NCBI RefSeq assembly: GCF_037152535.1
Contig: NZ_JBBCMA010000003.1
Coordinates: 255,521-319,520 of the forward strand
Source of the DNA: Leclercia sp. AS011
GTDB taxonomy: Bacteria; Pseudomonadota; Gammaproteobacteria; Enterobacterales; Enterobacteriaceae
Direction of reading: 5' to 3'
Length of the DNA stretch: 64,000 nucleotides
Both the position numbers and the translations under genes were made by a program. Below, piece by piece: positions 28,604 to 37,015 of the stretch (positions are counted from its first letter, which is position 1; each line of letters opens with the position of its first letter). The notes beneath the pieces were generated by a model. It made no database searches and had not been told where the DNA came from. It saw only the letters and a program-made list of their open reading frames with translations.

Positions 28604-29935
28604 ATGTCTCGTATAGAACAAGCTGTCCCCTACATAGCCACTAAAAAAACCAATTACCGCTTCGTGGTGCTGGCGTTAATATTTATTGTGTATGCCATTA
28701 ATTATGCAGACAGAACCAATATTGGCGCGGTACTTCCTTTTATCATCGATGAATTTCATATCAATAATTTCGAGGCCGGCGCCATCGCCAGCATGTTTTT
28801 TTTAGGTTATGCCCTGAGCCAGATCCCGGCGGGCTTTTTTATTGCTAAAAAAGGCATTCGCGGCATGGTGGCACTGTCGATATTTGGCTTCTCTGCCTTC
28901 ACCTGGCTGATGGGCACCGCCACCTCGGTGCTGGGGCTGAAGTTTATCCGCCTCGGGCTCGGCCTGACGGAGGGACCCTGCCCGGTGGGGCTGGCCTCCA
29001 CCATCAATAACTGGTTCCCGCCGAAGGAGAAAGCCACCGCCACCGGCGTCTATATCGCCGCCACCATGTTTGCGCCAATCCTGGTGCCGCCGCTGGCGGT
29101 GTGGATCGCCATGACCTGGGGCTGGCGCTGGGTCTTCTTCTCCTTCGCCATTCCGGGGCTGGTGATTGCCGTGCTCTGGTATCTGCTGGTGCGTACCCGT
29201 CCTGCAGAGAGCCCGATGGTCTCTAAAGCCGAGCTGGAGACCATCGTCGGGGGACAAAACGCAGCGGAAACCCGCCGGGAAAACATCGTGATTGAACCGC
29301 GCTTTAACCGGCTCGACCGGCTGATTCGTGTGCGCGAGCTGGCCCCGATAGGCACGGTGAAAGGGCTCTTCACCTCGAAGAATATACTTGGCGACTGCGT
29401 GGCCTACTTCATGATGGTGAGCGTGCTCTACGGTCTGCTGACCTGGATCCCGCTCTACCTGGTCAAAGAGAAAGGCTTTACCTTCATGAGCATGGGGCTG
29501 GTGGCCAGCATGCCCTGCATCGGCGGCTTTATCGGGGCGATTTTCGGCGGCTATGTTTCGGACAAGCTGCTGGGGCGCCGCCGTAAGCCGACCATGATGT
29601 TTACCGCCATCAGCACCGTATTGATGATGGTCATCATGCTCAATATTCCGCAAAGCACCGTGGCGGTGTGCATGGGACTCTTCTTTGTTGGCCTGTGCCT
29701 GAATATCGGCTGGCCCGCTTTTACCGCCTACGGCATGGCGGTAGCGGACAGTAAAACCTATCCCATCGCCGCATCCATTATTAACAGCGGCGGTAATCTC
29801 GGCGGATTTGTTTCGCCAATGCTGGCGGGTTATCTGCTGGATAAAACAGGAAGTTTTAATTCCGTCTTTATTTATTTCGGTATTTGCGCAGCCATTGGAT
29901 TATTAATGATTACCCTGCTGGAAGAGCCGAAATAA
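28604..29935 (+). CDS. MFS transporter, anion:cation symporter (ACS) family
   Basis: 443 residues with 12 TM segments and the ACS-family opening YAINYADRTNIGAVLPFI. Also seen are FLGYALSQIPAGFF, RLGLGLTEGP and NNWFPPKEKATATG. This subfamily includes glucarate, galactonate, hexuronate and tartrate carriers, so the substrate is probably a sugar acid or small organic anion taken up with protons. First gene of an operon with SDR and split transketolase. Confidence 0.9.
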   Translation: MSRIEQAVPYIATKKTNYRFVVLALIFIVYAINYADRTNIGAVLPFIIDEFHINNFEAGAIASMFFLGYALSQIPAGFFIAKKGIRGMVALSIFGFSAFTWLMGTATSVLGLKFIRLGLGLTEGPCPVGLASTINNWFPPKEKATATGVYIAATMFAPILVPPLAVWIAMTWGWRWVFFSFAIPGLVIAVLWYLLVRTRPAESPMVSKAELETIVGGQNAAETRRENIVIEPRFNRLDRLIRVRELAPIGTVKGLFTSKNILGDCVAYFMMVSVLYGLLTWIPLYLVKEKGFTFMSMGLVASMPCIGGFIGAIFGGYVSDKLLGRRRKPTMMFTAISTVLMMVIMLNIPQSTVAVCMGLFFVGLCLNIGWPAFTAYGMAVADSKTYPIAASIINSGGNLGGFVSPMLAGYLLDKTGSFNSVFIYFGICAAIGLLMITLLEEPK

Positions 29936-29971
29936 TAAATTAAACACCTCTCAATATTATGGAGTAAATAT

Positions 29972-30721
29972 ATGCTACTGAAAGATAAAGTCGCCGTTAT
30001 TACCGGCGCGGCTTCCGTACGCGGTTTGGGGTTCGCCACGGCAAAACTCTATGCCGAACAGGGCGCGAAGGTGGTCATTATTGATTTAGATGCAGAGGCC
30101 AGTAAGCAGGCGGCGGCAAGCCTGGGCGAAGGGCATCTGGGGCTGGCGGCGAACGTCAGCAACGAGTTGCAGGTTAACGCCGCTATCGAGCAGGTGCTGG
30201 GCAAATACGGGCGGATCGATATTCTGGTCAATAACGCCGGCATCACCCAGCCTATTAAGCTGATGGATATTAAGCGCGAAAACTATGACGCGGTGCTGGA
30301 TGTCAGCCTGCGCGGCACGCTCTTAATGTCCCAGGCCGTCATTCCCACCATGCGCGCCCAGCAGTCCGGCAGCATCGTCTGCATCTCCTCGGTGTCGGCC
30401 CAGCGCGGCGGCGGCATCTTCGGCGGGCCGCATTACAGTGCCGCCAAAGCGGGCGTGCTGGGGCTGGCGAAGGCGATGGCCCGCGAACTGGGGCCGGACA
30501 ACGTGCGGGTTAACTGCATCACCCCGGGGCTGATTCAGACCGACATCACCGCCGGCAAACTCTCGGACGAGATGAAAACCGCCATTCTGGCGGGCATTCC
30601 GCTTAACCGCCTCGGCGACGCGCAGGATATCGCCCGCGCCGCGCTGTTCCTCGGCAGCGATCTCTCCTCTTACTCCACCGGCATCACCCTCGATGTCAAC
30701 GGCGGCATGCTGATCCACTAA
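29972..30721 (+). CDS. SDR-family NAD(P)-dependent dehydrogenase
   Basis: 249 residues, classical SDR: TGAASVRGLG nucleotide-binding loop at ~11-20, NNAG at ~89, catalytic Ser (SSVSAQRGG) and YSAAK. D38 in IIDLD after strand 2 points to NAD preference. GGAG precedes the ATG. Between the sugar-acid type permease and the transketolase, it most likely oxidises a hydroxyl of the imported substrate to a keto group that the transketolase can cleave beside. Substrate unknown. Confidence 0.9.
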   Translation: MLLKDKVAVITGAASVRGLGFATAKLYAEQGAKVVIIDLDAEASKQAAASLGEGHLGLAANVSNELQVNAAIEQVLGKYGRIDILVNNAGITQPIKLMDIKRENYDAVLDVSLRGTLLMSQAVIPTMRAQQSGSIVCISSVSAQRGGGIFGGPHYSAAKAGVLGLAKAMARELGPDNVRVNCITPGLIQTDITAGKLSDEMKTAILAGIPLNRLGDAQDIARAALFLGSDLSSYSTGITLDVNGGMLIH

Positions 30722-30733
30722 GGAGACAGGATT

Positions 30734-31579
30734 ATGACTGATACCACGATTCAACAGGTCGCCGCCGCCGCGTGGCGCATCCGCCGCTACGCCCTGCGGA
30801 TGGGCGAAGTGCAGGGGCAGGGCTATATCGGCCAGGCGCTGGGCTACGCGGACGTGCTGGCCACCGCCTTTGCCCACGGCATGACCTTCAGGCCCGACGA
30901 GCCGGAGTGGGAAGGGCGCGACCGCTTTCTGCTCTCCCACGGCCACTACGCCATCGCCTGCTACGCGGCGCTGATCGAGGCGGGCATTATTCCCGAAGAG
31001 GAGCTGGAGACCTACGGCTCCGACGACAGCCGCCTGCCGATGTCCGGCATGGCCACCTATACGCCGGGCATGGAGATCTCCGGCGGCTCGCTGGGGCAGG
31101 GATTGAGCATCGGCGTGGGTATGGCTCTGGGGCTGAAGCACAAGGGGAGTGATGCCTGGGTGGTGAACTCCATGTCCGATGGCGAACTGGACGAGGGCTC
31201 CACCTGGGAAGCGGCGATGTCCGCCGCCCACCACGGCCTGTCGAACCTGATCGTGCTGGTGGATATCAACCGCCAACAGGCCGACGGCAACTCGCACAAA
31301 ATCCTCGGCTTTGAGCCGCTGGAAGATAAGTGGACCTCGTTTGGCTGGTACGTGCAGCGGGTCAACGGCAACGACGTGCCGGCGCTGGTGGCGGCGTTTG
31401 ATAACGCGAAGCGCTATCCGGAGAATCAGCCCCGCGTCATCCTCTGCGACACTCTGATGGGCAAAGGCGTACCTTTCCTTGAGCAGCGCGACAAGAACCA
31501 TTTTATCCGCGTGGACGCTGACGAGTGGCAAAAAGCGCTCGCGGTGCTGGACGCGAACAAACCGGAAGGAGTGCAGTGA
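30734..31579 (+). CDS. Transketolase, N-terminal (TPP-binding) subunit
   Basis: 281 residues equal to the first third of a full transketolase: SHGHYAIACYAAL, GSLGQGLSIGVGMALG, and the TPP/Mg motif beginning SDGELDEGS and ending VDINRQQ about 28 residues on. The second half is encoded by the next gene, whose start overlaps this stop (ATGA), so the enzyme is a two-subunit transketolase. It transfers a two-carbon ketol unit. Split transketolases often belong to dedicated sugar pathways rather than the pentose phosphate pathway. Confidence 0.92.
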   Translation: MTDTTIQQVAAAAWRIRRYALRMGEVQGQGYIGQALGYADVLATAFAHGMTFRPDEPEWEGRDRFLLSHGHYAIACYAALIEAGIIPEEELETYGSDDSRLPMSGMATYTPGMEISGGSLGQGLSIGVGMALGLKHKGSDAWVVNSMSDGELDEGSTWEAAMSAAHHGLSNLIVLVDINRQQADGNSHKILGFEPLEDKWTSFGWYVQRVNGNDVPALVAAFDNAKRYPENQPRVILCDTLMGKGVPFLEQRDKNHFIRVDADEWQKALAVLDANKPEGVQ

Positions 31580-32577
31580 TGAGCCAGACCACCGAGAAAA
31601 AACCGCGTTTAACCACCTCAGCGATGATCGCCTCTATTGCCGAAGAGGGGCAGGAGACCCGCGCCGCGCCCTTCGGCCACGCGCTGGTGAAGCTGGCAGA
31701 GCAGCGCCCGGAGATCGTCGGCATGACGGCGGATCTGTCGAAATACACCGACCTGCATATCTTTGCCCAGGCGCACCCGGAACGCTTCTTCCAGATGGGG
31801 ATGGCGGAACAGCTGCTGATGGGCGCTGCCGGCGGGATGGCGAAAGAGGGCTTTATTCCCTTCGCCACCACCTACGCGGTGTTTGCCACCCGCCGCGCCT
31901 ATGATTTTATTCATCAGGTGATTGCCGAAGAGCACCTGAACGTGAAGATCTGCGCGGCGCTGCCGGGATTGACCACCGGTTACGGCCCCAGCCATCAGGC
32001 GACGGAAGATCTCGCCATCATGCGCGGCATTCCGGGCATGACGATTATCGATCCCTGTGACGCGATAGACACCGAGCAGGCGGTGCCGGCCATGGCAGAG
32101 CACGATGGCCCGGTCTATATGCGCCTGCTGCGCGGCAAGGTGCCGGTGGTGCTGGACCAGTACAACTACCAGTTCAAAATCGGCAAAGCCGCGCTGCTGG
32201 AGGAGGGAAGCGACGTACTGATTATCGCCTCCGGCCTGATGACCATGCGGGCGCTGGAGGCGGCGAAGCAGCTGCGTAAAGACAACATCAGCGTGGCGGT
32301 GCTCCACTCGCCCACCATCAAGCCGCTAGACGAAGAGACCATACTGGCGCAGGCGGCGAAGCCGGGCAGGCTGGTGGTGGTGGCGGAAAACCACAGTAGC
32401 GTGGGTGGCCTGTGTGAGGCGGTGGCGTCACTGCTGATGCGTAACCGGGTGCACGTCGATTTTGATACCGTCGCCCTGCCGGATGCCTTCCTCGACGCCG
32501 GTGCGCTGCCGACCCTGCACGACCGCTACGGGATCTCCACCGCGGCGATGGTGGAAAAAATCCGCCGCAGGCTCTGA
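31579..32577 (+). CDS. Transketolase, C-terminal (pyrimidine-binding) subunit
   Basis: 332 residues from the overlapping ATG at 31579. It contains the catalytic glutamate in GMAEQLLMGAAGGMA, the FATTYAVFATRRAYD pyrimidine domain, the TTGYGPSHQATEDLA block and the C-terminal domain. It pairs with the preceding subunit to form the active site. Last gene of the operon; a hairpin follows. Confidence 0.92.
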   Translation: MSQTTEKKPRLTTSAMIASIAEEGQETRAAPFGHALVKLAEQRPEIVGMTADLSKYTDLHIFAQAHPERFFQMGMAEQLLMGAAGGMAKEGFIPFATTYAVFATRRAYDFIHQVIAEEHLNVKICAALPGLTTGYGPSHQATEDLAIMRGIPGMTIIDPCDAIDTEQAVPAMAEHDGPVYMRLLRGKVPVVLDQYNYQFKIGKAALLEEGSDVLIIASGLMTMRALEAAKQLRKDNISVAVLHSPTIKPLDEETILAQAAKPGRLVVVAENHSSVGGLCEAVASLLMRNRVHVDFDTVALPDAFLDAGALPTLHDRYGISTAAMVEKIRRRL

Positions 32578-32583
32578 CCCTGA

Positions 32584-32608
32584 CCGGGGCGAGGCCGACT
32601 CGCCCCGG
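32584..32608. terminator. GC-rich hairpin between convergent genes
   Basis: CCGGGGCGAG (32584-32593) pairs with CTCGCCCCGG (32599-32608), a perfect 10-bp stem between the transketolase and SDR stops. There is no T-run on either side, so termination strength is uncertain. Confidence 0.55.
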
Positions 32609-32614
32609 ATATCC

Positions 32615-33217
32615 TCAGTAACCCACCTTATACACCCGCCCGCTCTGCACTCCCTCCACGCTGCGGCGATAGGCCAGGGCCACGGTTGCGGCGGGCACGC
32701 TTTCGAAGCCCGGGAAGAAACCGTCGTAGGCTTCGGCGGATTCGGTGAGCACCGTCGGGCTAATCAGGTTGATGCGGATCCCGCGCGGTAACTCGCAGGC
32801 GGCGGCGCGGACAAAGCCCTCCAGCGCAGCGTTTACCGTGGTGGCATTCACCCCCTGGGCAATGGGCTCGTGGGCCACAATCCCGCTGATCAGGGTTATC
32901 GATCCGCCTTCATTCAGGTAGTGCTGCCCGGTCAGCGCCAGCCGCACCTGACCCAGTAATTTGTCCTGTAACCCTTGGTTAAACTGGCTGTCGGTCATGG
33001 TAGAGAGCGGGCCAAAGTGCAGCCCGCCGCTGGCGGAAACAATCGCATCCACCGGGCCGATCTTCTCGAACAGCGCCTGCACGCTGGCCTGGGAGGTGAT
33101 ATCCACCTGATGATCGCCTTTCGTGCGACCTACGCGAATAACCTCATGACGACGACTCAACTCTTCTGTAACGGCCTGACCGACCGTACCGCTGGCACCA
33201 ATAATGACGATTTTCAT
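32615..33217 (-). CDS. Atypical short-chain dehydrogenase
   Basis: 200 residues from ATG 33217 (AGGAG at 7 nt). GASGTVGQAV nucleotide-binding loop at ~7-16 and the second-strand Arg (VGRTKG) suggest NADP. At the expected YxxxK position the sequence reads NATTVN, so the catalytic Tyr and Lys are missing. This pattern is seen in Lin1944-like SDRs. Divergent from the LysR gene at 33316, its likely regulator. Function unknown. Confidence 0.85.
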   Translation of the reverse strand: MKIVIIGASGTVGQAVTEELSRRHEVIRVGRTKGDHQVDITSQASVQALFEKIGPVDAIVSASGGLHFGPLSTMTDSQFNQGLQDKLLGQVRLALTGQHYLNEGGSITLISGIVAHEPIAQGVNATTVNAALEGFVRAAACELPRGIRINLISPTVLTESAEAYDGFFPGFESVPAATVALAYRRSVEGVQSGRVYKVGY

Positions 33218-33315
33218 AGCCGACTCCTGTGTGTTGTGAGCCCTCATTGTTTAATAAATAAAAAGGCAGATAAACTGGGCTAAAGTTAGAACATTGCTAA
33301 CCAGGGGTTTGTAAT

Positions 33316-34197
33316 ATGGATAAATTTCGCGGCATGGAGACTTTTATCGCGGTGGTGGAGAGCGGCAGCTTCACCGGGGCCGCCGCGCGGCTGGAGATGT
33401 CGGCGGTGATGGTCGGAAAGTACATCGCGCAACTGGAGGCCCGGCTCGGCACCCGGCTGCTGGAGCGCAATACCCGCCGTCAGAGTCTGACCGACGCCGG
33501 ACGGGTCTGGTTTGACGAGGCAAAGCGGGTCCTCGAGCAGGTCGCCATCGCCGAAAGCTCGGTGGAGCGCCTGCGTACCGCCCCCGCGGGCACGCTGCGG
33601 GTGACCGCGCCCACCTCGTTCGGCGGGTGCGTGATTGCCCCGCTGACCGCCACCTTTTTGCAGCGTTTCCCGGAGGTACGCGTCGAGCTGGATCTCACTA
33701 ACCGGATGGTCGATCTGGTGGAGGAGGGGGTGGATCTGGCAATCCGCATTGGCGACATCCACACCGAGGATCTGGTGGCGAAATACCTCTGCCCGTACCG
33801 GATGGTGATTTGCGCCGCGCCGGACTATTTAGCCCGTCACGGCACGCCGCAAACGCCGGACGATCTGGTGGATCATCTCTGTTTGTCCCACACGGTCTGG
33901 ACCGCGCGCAACGAGTGGCGGCTGCCGGGCGTGGAAGGGGAGGTGCGCTGGAAGCGCGATGCGATTTTGCGCTGCAACGACGGGTACGGGCTGCGGATGG
34001 CGGCGATTGCCGGGGCGGGATTGCTGTTGCAACCGGAGGTGCTGGTGGCGGACGAGCTGGCGAGTGGTCGGCTTATACGCGTGTTAGAAGGTTACACACC
34101 ACAACCCCGACCGGTGCATCTTTTGTGGCGTCAGGACTTACGGCCTTTGCCGAAATTAACCCAGTTTATCGCCCATATTATGCAAGCCGGGGAATAG
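33316..34197 (+). CDS. LysR-family regulator
   Basis: 293 residues: HTH at ~1-60 (VESGSFTGAAARLEMSAVMVGKYI) and a periplasmic-binding-like effector domain (GTLRVTAPTSFGGCVIAPL; LDLTNRMVDLVEEGVDLAIRIG), of the CrgA/DsdC-like abundant subgroup. Divergent from the atypical SDR gene across 98 bp, which it probably controls. Confidence 0.9.
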   Translation: MDKFRGMETFIAVVESGSFTGAAARLEMSAVMVGKYIAQLEARLGTRLLERNTRRQSLTDAGRVWFDEAKRVLEQVAIAESSVERLRTAPAGTLRVTAPTSFGGCVIAPLTATFLQRFPEVRVELDLTNRMVDLVEEGVDLAIRIGDIHTEDLVAKYLCPYRMVICAAPDYLARHGTPQTPDDLVDHLCLSHTVWTARNEWRLPGVEGEVRWKRDAILRCNDGYGLRMAAIAGAGLLLQPEVLVADELASGRLIRVLEGYTPQPRPVHLLWRQDLRPLPKLTQFIAHIMQAGE

Positions 34198-34210
34198 TGC
34201 GGTCTGTAAC

Positions 34211-34289
34211 GCCCGGCGGCGCTGCGCTTGCCGGGCCTACAAAACCCCGAACCGCACCGACCCGTAGGCCGGGTAAGGCATCAGGCCGC
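34211..34289. repeat. BIME (two inverted REP units)
   Basis: GCCCGGCGGCGCTGCGCTTG... (34211-34240) and an inverted GTAGGCCGGGTAAGGCATCA unit (34264-34289) separate the convergent LysR and ail-like genes. Confidence 0.88.
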
Positions 34290-34294
34290 ACCAA

Positions 34295-34855
34295 TCAGAA
34301 ACGATAACCTACGCCCACATTCCAGCCGTTGATCCCGTAATCATCACCCAGGTCTGCCGTGGTGCCTTCGTAACCGACGTGGATCGCCAGTTCAGGCGTG
34401 GCGTTGAACTGCAGGCCCGCCCCGTAGGCGAAGGAAGTGGATTTGTCATCGATGCCGTCGCGCTGGGTATAGTTGTCGCCGCCGTTCACCCAGGTCGTGT
34501 GGCCGTCAGCTTTCACGCGGGCCACACCGCCCAGCGCATACAGGGAAACGAACTCATTCAGGCGATAAGCCGGGCCTGCCATCAGGGAGTAGTATTTCAC
34601 TTCGATATGGTTTTTAACGGAGTCAGAGAAGAGGTAATAATGCTCGTCCTGATCGCCGCTCATATAGGTAAATGAACCCACCAGGCTGACCGGGGAATCC
34701 CACTCATAGCGATACTGAACGTTCACGCCACGAATATTTTTAAAGTCTTCAACGTTACTCTGCGCATAACCCACAGAGACGGTCTGATTATCCGCCAGAG
34801 CCGCGCCGCTTGTCAGAGTTGCCGCAACCCATACCGCCAGAGCTATTTTTTTCAT
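34295..34855 (-). CDS. Ail/Lom/OmpX-family outer membrane protein
   Basis: 186 residues: Sec signal peptide (MKKIALAVWVAATLTSGAALA, cleaved ~21), then an eight-stranded beta-barrel with aromatic-terminal strands and a final VGVGYRF, the BAM C-terminal signature. YAQSNVEDFKNIRGVNVQYRYE is typical of the Ail/OmpX/PagC family, whose members give adhesion and serum resistance. It is not OmpX itself. Regulatory boxes shared with the cdi operon lie upstream (34973-35036). Confidence 0.92.
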   Translation of the reverse strand: MKKIALAVWVAATLTSGAALADNQTVSVGYAQSNVEDFKNIRGVNVQYRYEWDSPVSLVGSFTYMSGDQDEHYYLFSDSVKNHIEVKYYSLMAGPAYRLNEFVSLYALGGVARVKADGHTTWVNGGDNYTQRDGIDDKSTSFAYGAGLQFNATPELAIHVGYEGTTADLGDDYGINGWNVGVGYRF

Positions 34856-34972
34856 TTTCCGTAATCCATGTTGTCGTTTTTTATAGATGAAGCCAGATAT
34901 ATCCCCAAACCATGCTGGAGATACGCCACCGCAAATAAAGCGATAAAATTGTTGGTTTTTTTGCCAGGGGAT

Positions 34973-35036
34973 GAAATAGGGAATAATCTTAAAGGCCGGA
35001 ATAGTCCTGGAATTTGCCTCCCCTATATTGGTAGGG
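34973..35036 (-). promoter_or_regulatory. Tandem RcsB/RcsAB-like boxes upstream of the ail-like gene
   Basis: On the minus strand CAGGACTATTCCGGC (34995-35009) and TAAGATTATTCCCTA (34977-34991) match the RcsAB consensus TRVGAAWAWTSYGNR at 12 and 13 of 15 positions. Their starts are 18 nt apart. The whole 64-bp stretch is repeated, same orientation, ahead of cdiB (48131-48195). It lies ~120-180 bp before the ail-like start. Confidence 0.55.
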
Positions 35037-35044
35037 TCTGGCGC

Positions 35045-35380
35045 TTAGTTGTCATATTTAAAGTTAATAACGATCCTGAGCGTTTCAACATCGACCGTTA
35101 TTTCACAGGCGTGCCAGAAAGAGGGCTGTTGTGATGAGATGTTATCAACAAAAAATCTCCTCAGCTCAACCAGAAGGTCCAGCAAATCAGCATTAGCTTG
35201 TGCGCCTGCAGTAAACCAGTTTGTCTCACCTGAGGTGCTGGAAACATAATCAAATTCACATTTGCAGTGATCATCTTCGGGCGACAGCTCAGCGCGCGCG
35301 ATGATTTTTGCGGCGTTATCGGGTGCTGCGGCTATTAAGACCGAGCCAATATCATTATAAATAGCCTGGGAATCGCGCAT
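35045..35380 (-). CDS. YezG-like immunity protein (copy 1)
   Basis: 111 residues opening MRDSQAIYNDIGSVLIAAAP and ending INFKYDN. It is soluble and acidic, resembling the YezG/DUF600 family that neutralises polymorphic toxins. It is a paralogue of the gene at 36180-36512 (same DLLVELRRFFVDN and ETLRI...F.Y.N blocks). There is no toxin gene beside it, so it is probably an orphan immunity gene left in the CDI array. Confidence 0.78.
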   Translation of the reverse strand: MRDSQAIYNDIGSVLIAAAPDNAAKIIARAELSPEDDHCKCEFDYVSSTSGETNWFTAGAQANADLLDLLVELRRFFVDNISSQQPSFWHACEITVDVETLRIVINFKYDN

Positions 35381-35415
35381 ATTTTTCTATCCCTTATTCC
35401 GTCATTGTTGAGCAC

Positions 35416-35520
35416 TTAATTACATTTTCCCGTGGGCGCTTTAAGCGGCCCGCACTGGTCGAAGCCCAGCACCACGCATCCGCTCAGAAAAATAGTGATG
35501 CCGGGGATAAGATGTTTCAT
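35416..35520 (-). CDS. Very small lipoprotein in the immunity array
   Basis: 34 residues: MKHLIPGITIFLSGCVVLGF. The lipobox LSGC puts the lipidated Cys at residue 15. GGGAG stands 7 nt before the ATG. It is too short for most gene finders. Small lipoproteins accompany some two-partner/CDI systems (BcpO in Burkholderia), but I see no homology to them; function unknown. Confidence 0.6.
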   Translation of the reverse strand: MKHLIPGITIFLSGCVVLGFDQCGPLKAPTGKCN

Positions 35521-35535
35521 TTGTGACTCCCTGTA

Positions 35536-36177
35536 TTAATCCTTGTCAATTAACCTTAGCTGGATGTTGCTGCCATCGGGTACATCTCTTATTTGCAATG
35601 CAATATTGGCTCTTGCTTTAATGGCCACTGTCGATTTTTCTAAATAAAGATTATCTGGCTCATACTCGCCACCTGCAACAAACGGCACTTTGGGAACTAA
35701 ACGATAACCCACTGGTATTGGACCATGCTTCTTTTGCCATGCGTTTGCCAGGGGATAGCCTGTTAGGACATCATAATCTTCCATGATTATTTTACACCAT
35801 TCGTTTATATCTCGCGCAAGATACTCAAAAGCGCCAGTCTCAGGATCGAAAGAGTATATTCCCTTTTGTTTTATACAAAATTGACCGCCAAAAACATCTT
35901 CAGCGAAGAAGAGGGCGTTACGAGCAAGATCATCGTAACACTCAATCCATAAGCTATTATCATTCCAGTCGATGAGGCCGATCTCTTCCCCGTCTGTCTG
36001 AAAAGGGAAAACATGTAGAGCTGACTCAAAGCCATAAAATCCGTTTCGTTTATTTAATAAATTAATTAAATCCTCAATCAAAGGATAATCATGAAAAGCT
36101 GCGGGTAGTTTTTGCCCCTTTCCTGAGGAAATATCACCACTGCAAACGGGTAAGAGTTTTTCCAAAAATATAGACAT
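35536..36177 (-). CDS. SMI1/KNR4 (SUKH)-like immunity protein
   Basis: 213 residues, soluble. SUKH-type pattern: LLNKRNGFYGFESALHVFP, GLIDWNDNSLWIECYDDLAR, LFFAEDVFGGQFCI and YSFDPETGAFEYLA. SUKH proteins protect against several toxin classes, often nucleases. It lies 2 nt after the upstream YezG-like gene (stop at 36180), so the two are co-transcribed. Low GC compared with cdiA suggests recent acquisition. No adjacent toxin domain. Confidence 0.78.
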   Translation of the reverse strand: MSIFLEKLLPVCSGDISSGKGQKLPAAFHDYPLIEDLINLLNKRNGFYGFESALHVFPFQTDGEEIGLIDWNDNSLWIECYDDLARNALFFAEDVFGGQFCIKQKGIYSFDPETGAFEYLARDINEWCKIIMEDYDVLTGYPLANAWQKKHGPIPVGYRLVPKVPFVAGGEYEPDNLYLEKSTVAIKARANIALQIRDVPDGSNIQLRLIDKD

Positions 36178-36179
36178 TT

Positions 36180-36512
36180 TTAGTTCTCATAATTAAAGTC
36201 AATGTTAATCCTGAGTGTTTCAACATTTACCGTTACCTCACAGCTTTGCCAGAAGGGCTTTTCGAGTGATTGAACGTTATCAACGAAAAAATTCCTCAGT
36301 TCGACCAAAAGATCTAAAAGTCTTGCACTGGCATCCGCTGTTTCAGTAACCCAATGTTGGTTACCCTGATTATCAACATAGTCATAAGTAAACTCACCAC
36401 AGTCGCTTTCAGGTTCTAACTTTGCGTTCAGAATGATTTTGACCGCATCCTCAGGCGCGATCGAAAGCAATACCGCACCAATGTCATTATAAATATCCTG
36501 CGATTCACGCAT
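36180..36512 (-). CDS. YezG-like immunity protein (copy 2)
   Basis: 110 residues opening MRESQDIYNDIGAVLLSIAP and ending IDFNYEN. It aligns along its whole length with copy 1 at 35045-35380 but is clearly diverged, consistent with protection against different toxin variants rather than a recent duplication. CCGGAGG lies just upstream of the ATG. Confidence 0.78.
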   Translation of the reverse strand: MRESQDIYNDIGAVLLSIAPEDAVKIILNAKLEPESDCGEFTYDYVDNQGNQHWVTETADASARLLDLLVELRNFFVDNVQSLEKPFWQSCEVTVNVETLRINIDFNYEN

Positions 36513-36711
36513 CTTTCCTCCGGACAGAAAATTAGCTCATATGAGCTCTTTAGTGATGCTTAAATCTACACAGACGGGTTTCCAATGAAACACTAATTCC
36601 ATCCCAGCGTATCGGGAAGGACTTGGACAAAGCCGGACTCATCCCCCGGTACGCTTTTGCAATCTCTGCAAAGGAAGCCATAACCCGCGCGTTGTCAGCC
36701 AAAATTTAGTA
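36513..36711. other. Spacer inside the immunity array
   Basis: 199 bp without a credible gene. On the minus strand a 50-codon stretch stays open (about 36550-36702, includes RGMSPALSKSFPIRWDG and ends CRFKHH) but has no ribosome site and follows a stop. It may be the remnant of a displaced module. Confidence 0.5.
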
Positions 36712-36942
36712 TCAACGGATACCAAAAATCCAGAACACCATCCCTGCGGGCATTCCTAAGCCACTGATTTTTAATATGGTAATCATTTCCTCTTTTCCGA
36801 ATGGAAAAGGCTTATCAAAATCCCAGATTAGCCAGCCTTTCACCAGACAAGAAAAAACACCAATTATCATCAATGCGATGCACATCAAAAAACATATGCC
36901 CAAAAGCGCCCACAGGGATTTTTTGGAATTATCGAGTCTCAT
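36712..36942 (-). CDS. Two-TM small membrane protein, second CdiI-like immunity
   Basis: 76 residues from ATG 36942 (a TTG seven codons upstream is also in frame). Two hydrophobic segments (~12-36 and ~54-74). The C-terminal half (PFPFGKEEMITILK...LGMPAGMVFWIF) matches the gene overlapping cdiA at 37016-37240 (FPFSFKDVLICLE...LGLPAGLIIWFF), so it is a diverged paralogue of the cognate immunity protein, probably from an earlier CdiA-CT variant. A CCTCCCGCC...GGCGGGAGG hairpin (36964-36986) lies upstream. Confidence 0.72.
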   Translation of the reverse strand: MRLDNSKKSLWALLGICFLMCIALMIIGVFSCLVKGWLIWDFDKPFPFGKEEMITILKISGLGMPAGMVFWIFGIR

Positions 36943-37015
36943 TTTACTTTGCCATAAAGCCAACCTCCCGCCGGAAGGGCGGGAGGTGATTCACCTTGCA
37001 ACCTGTCCTGGTCTT

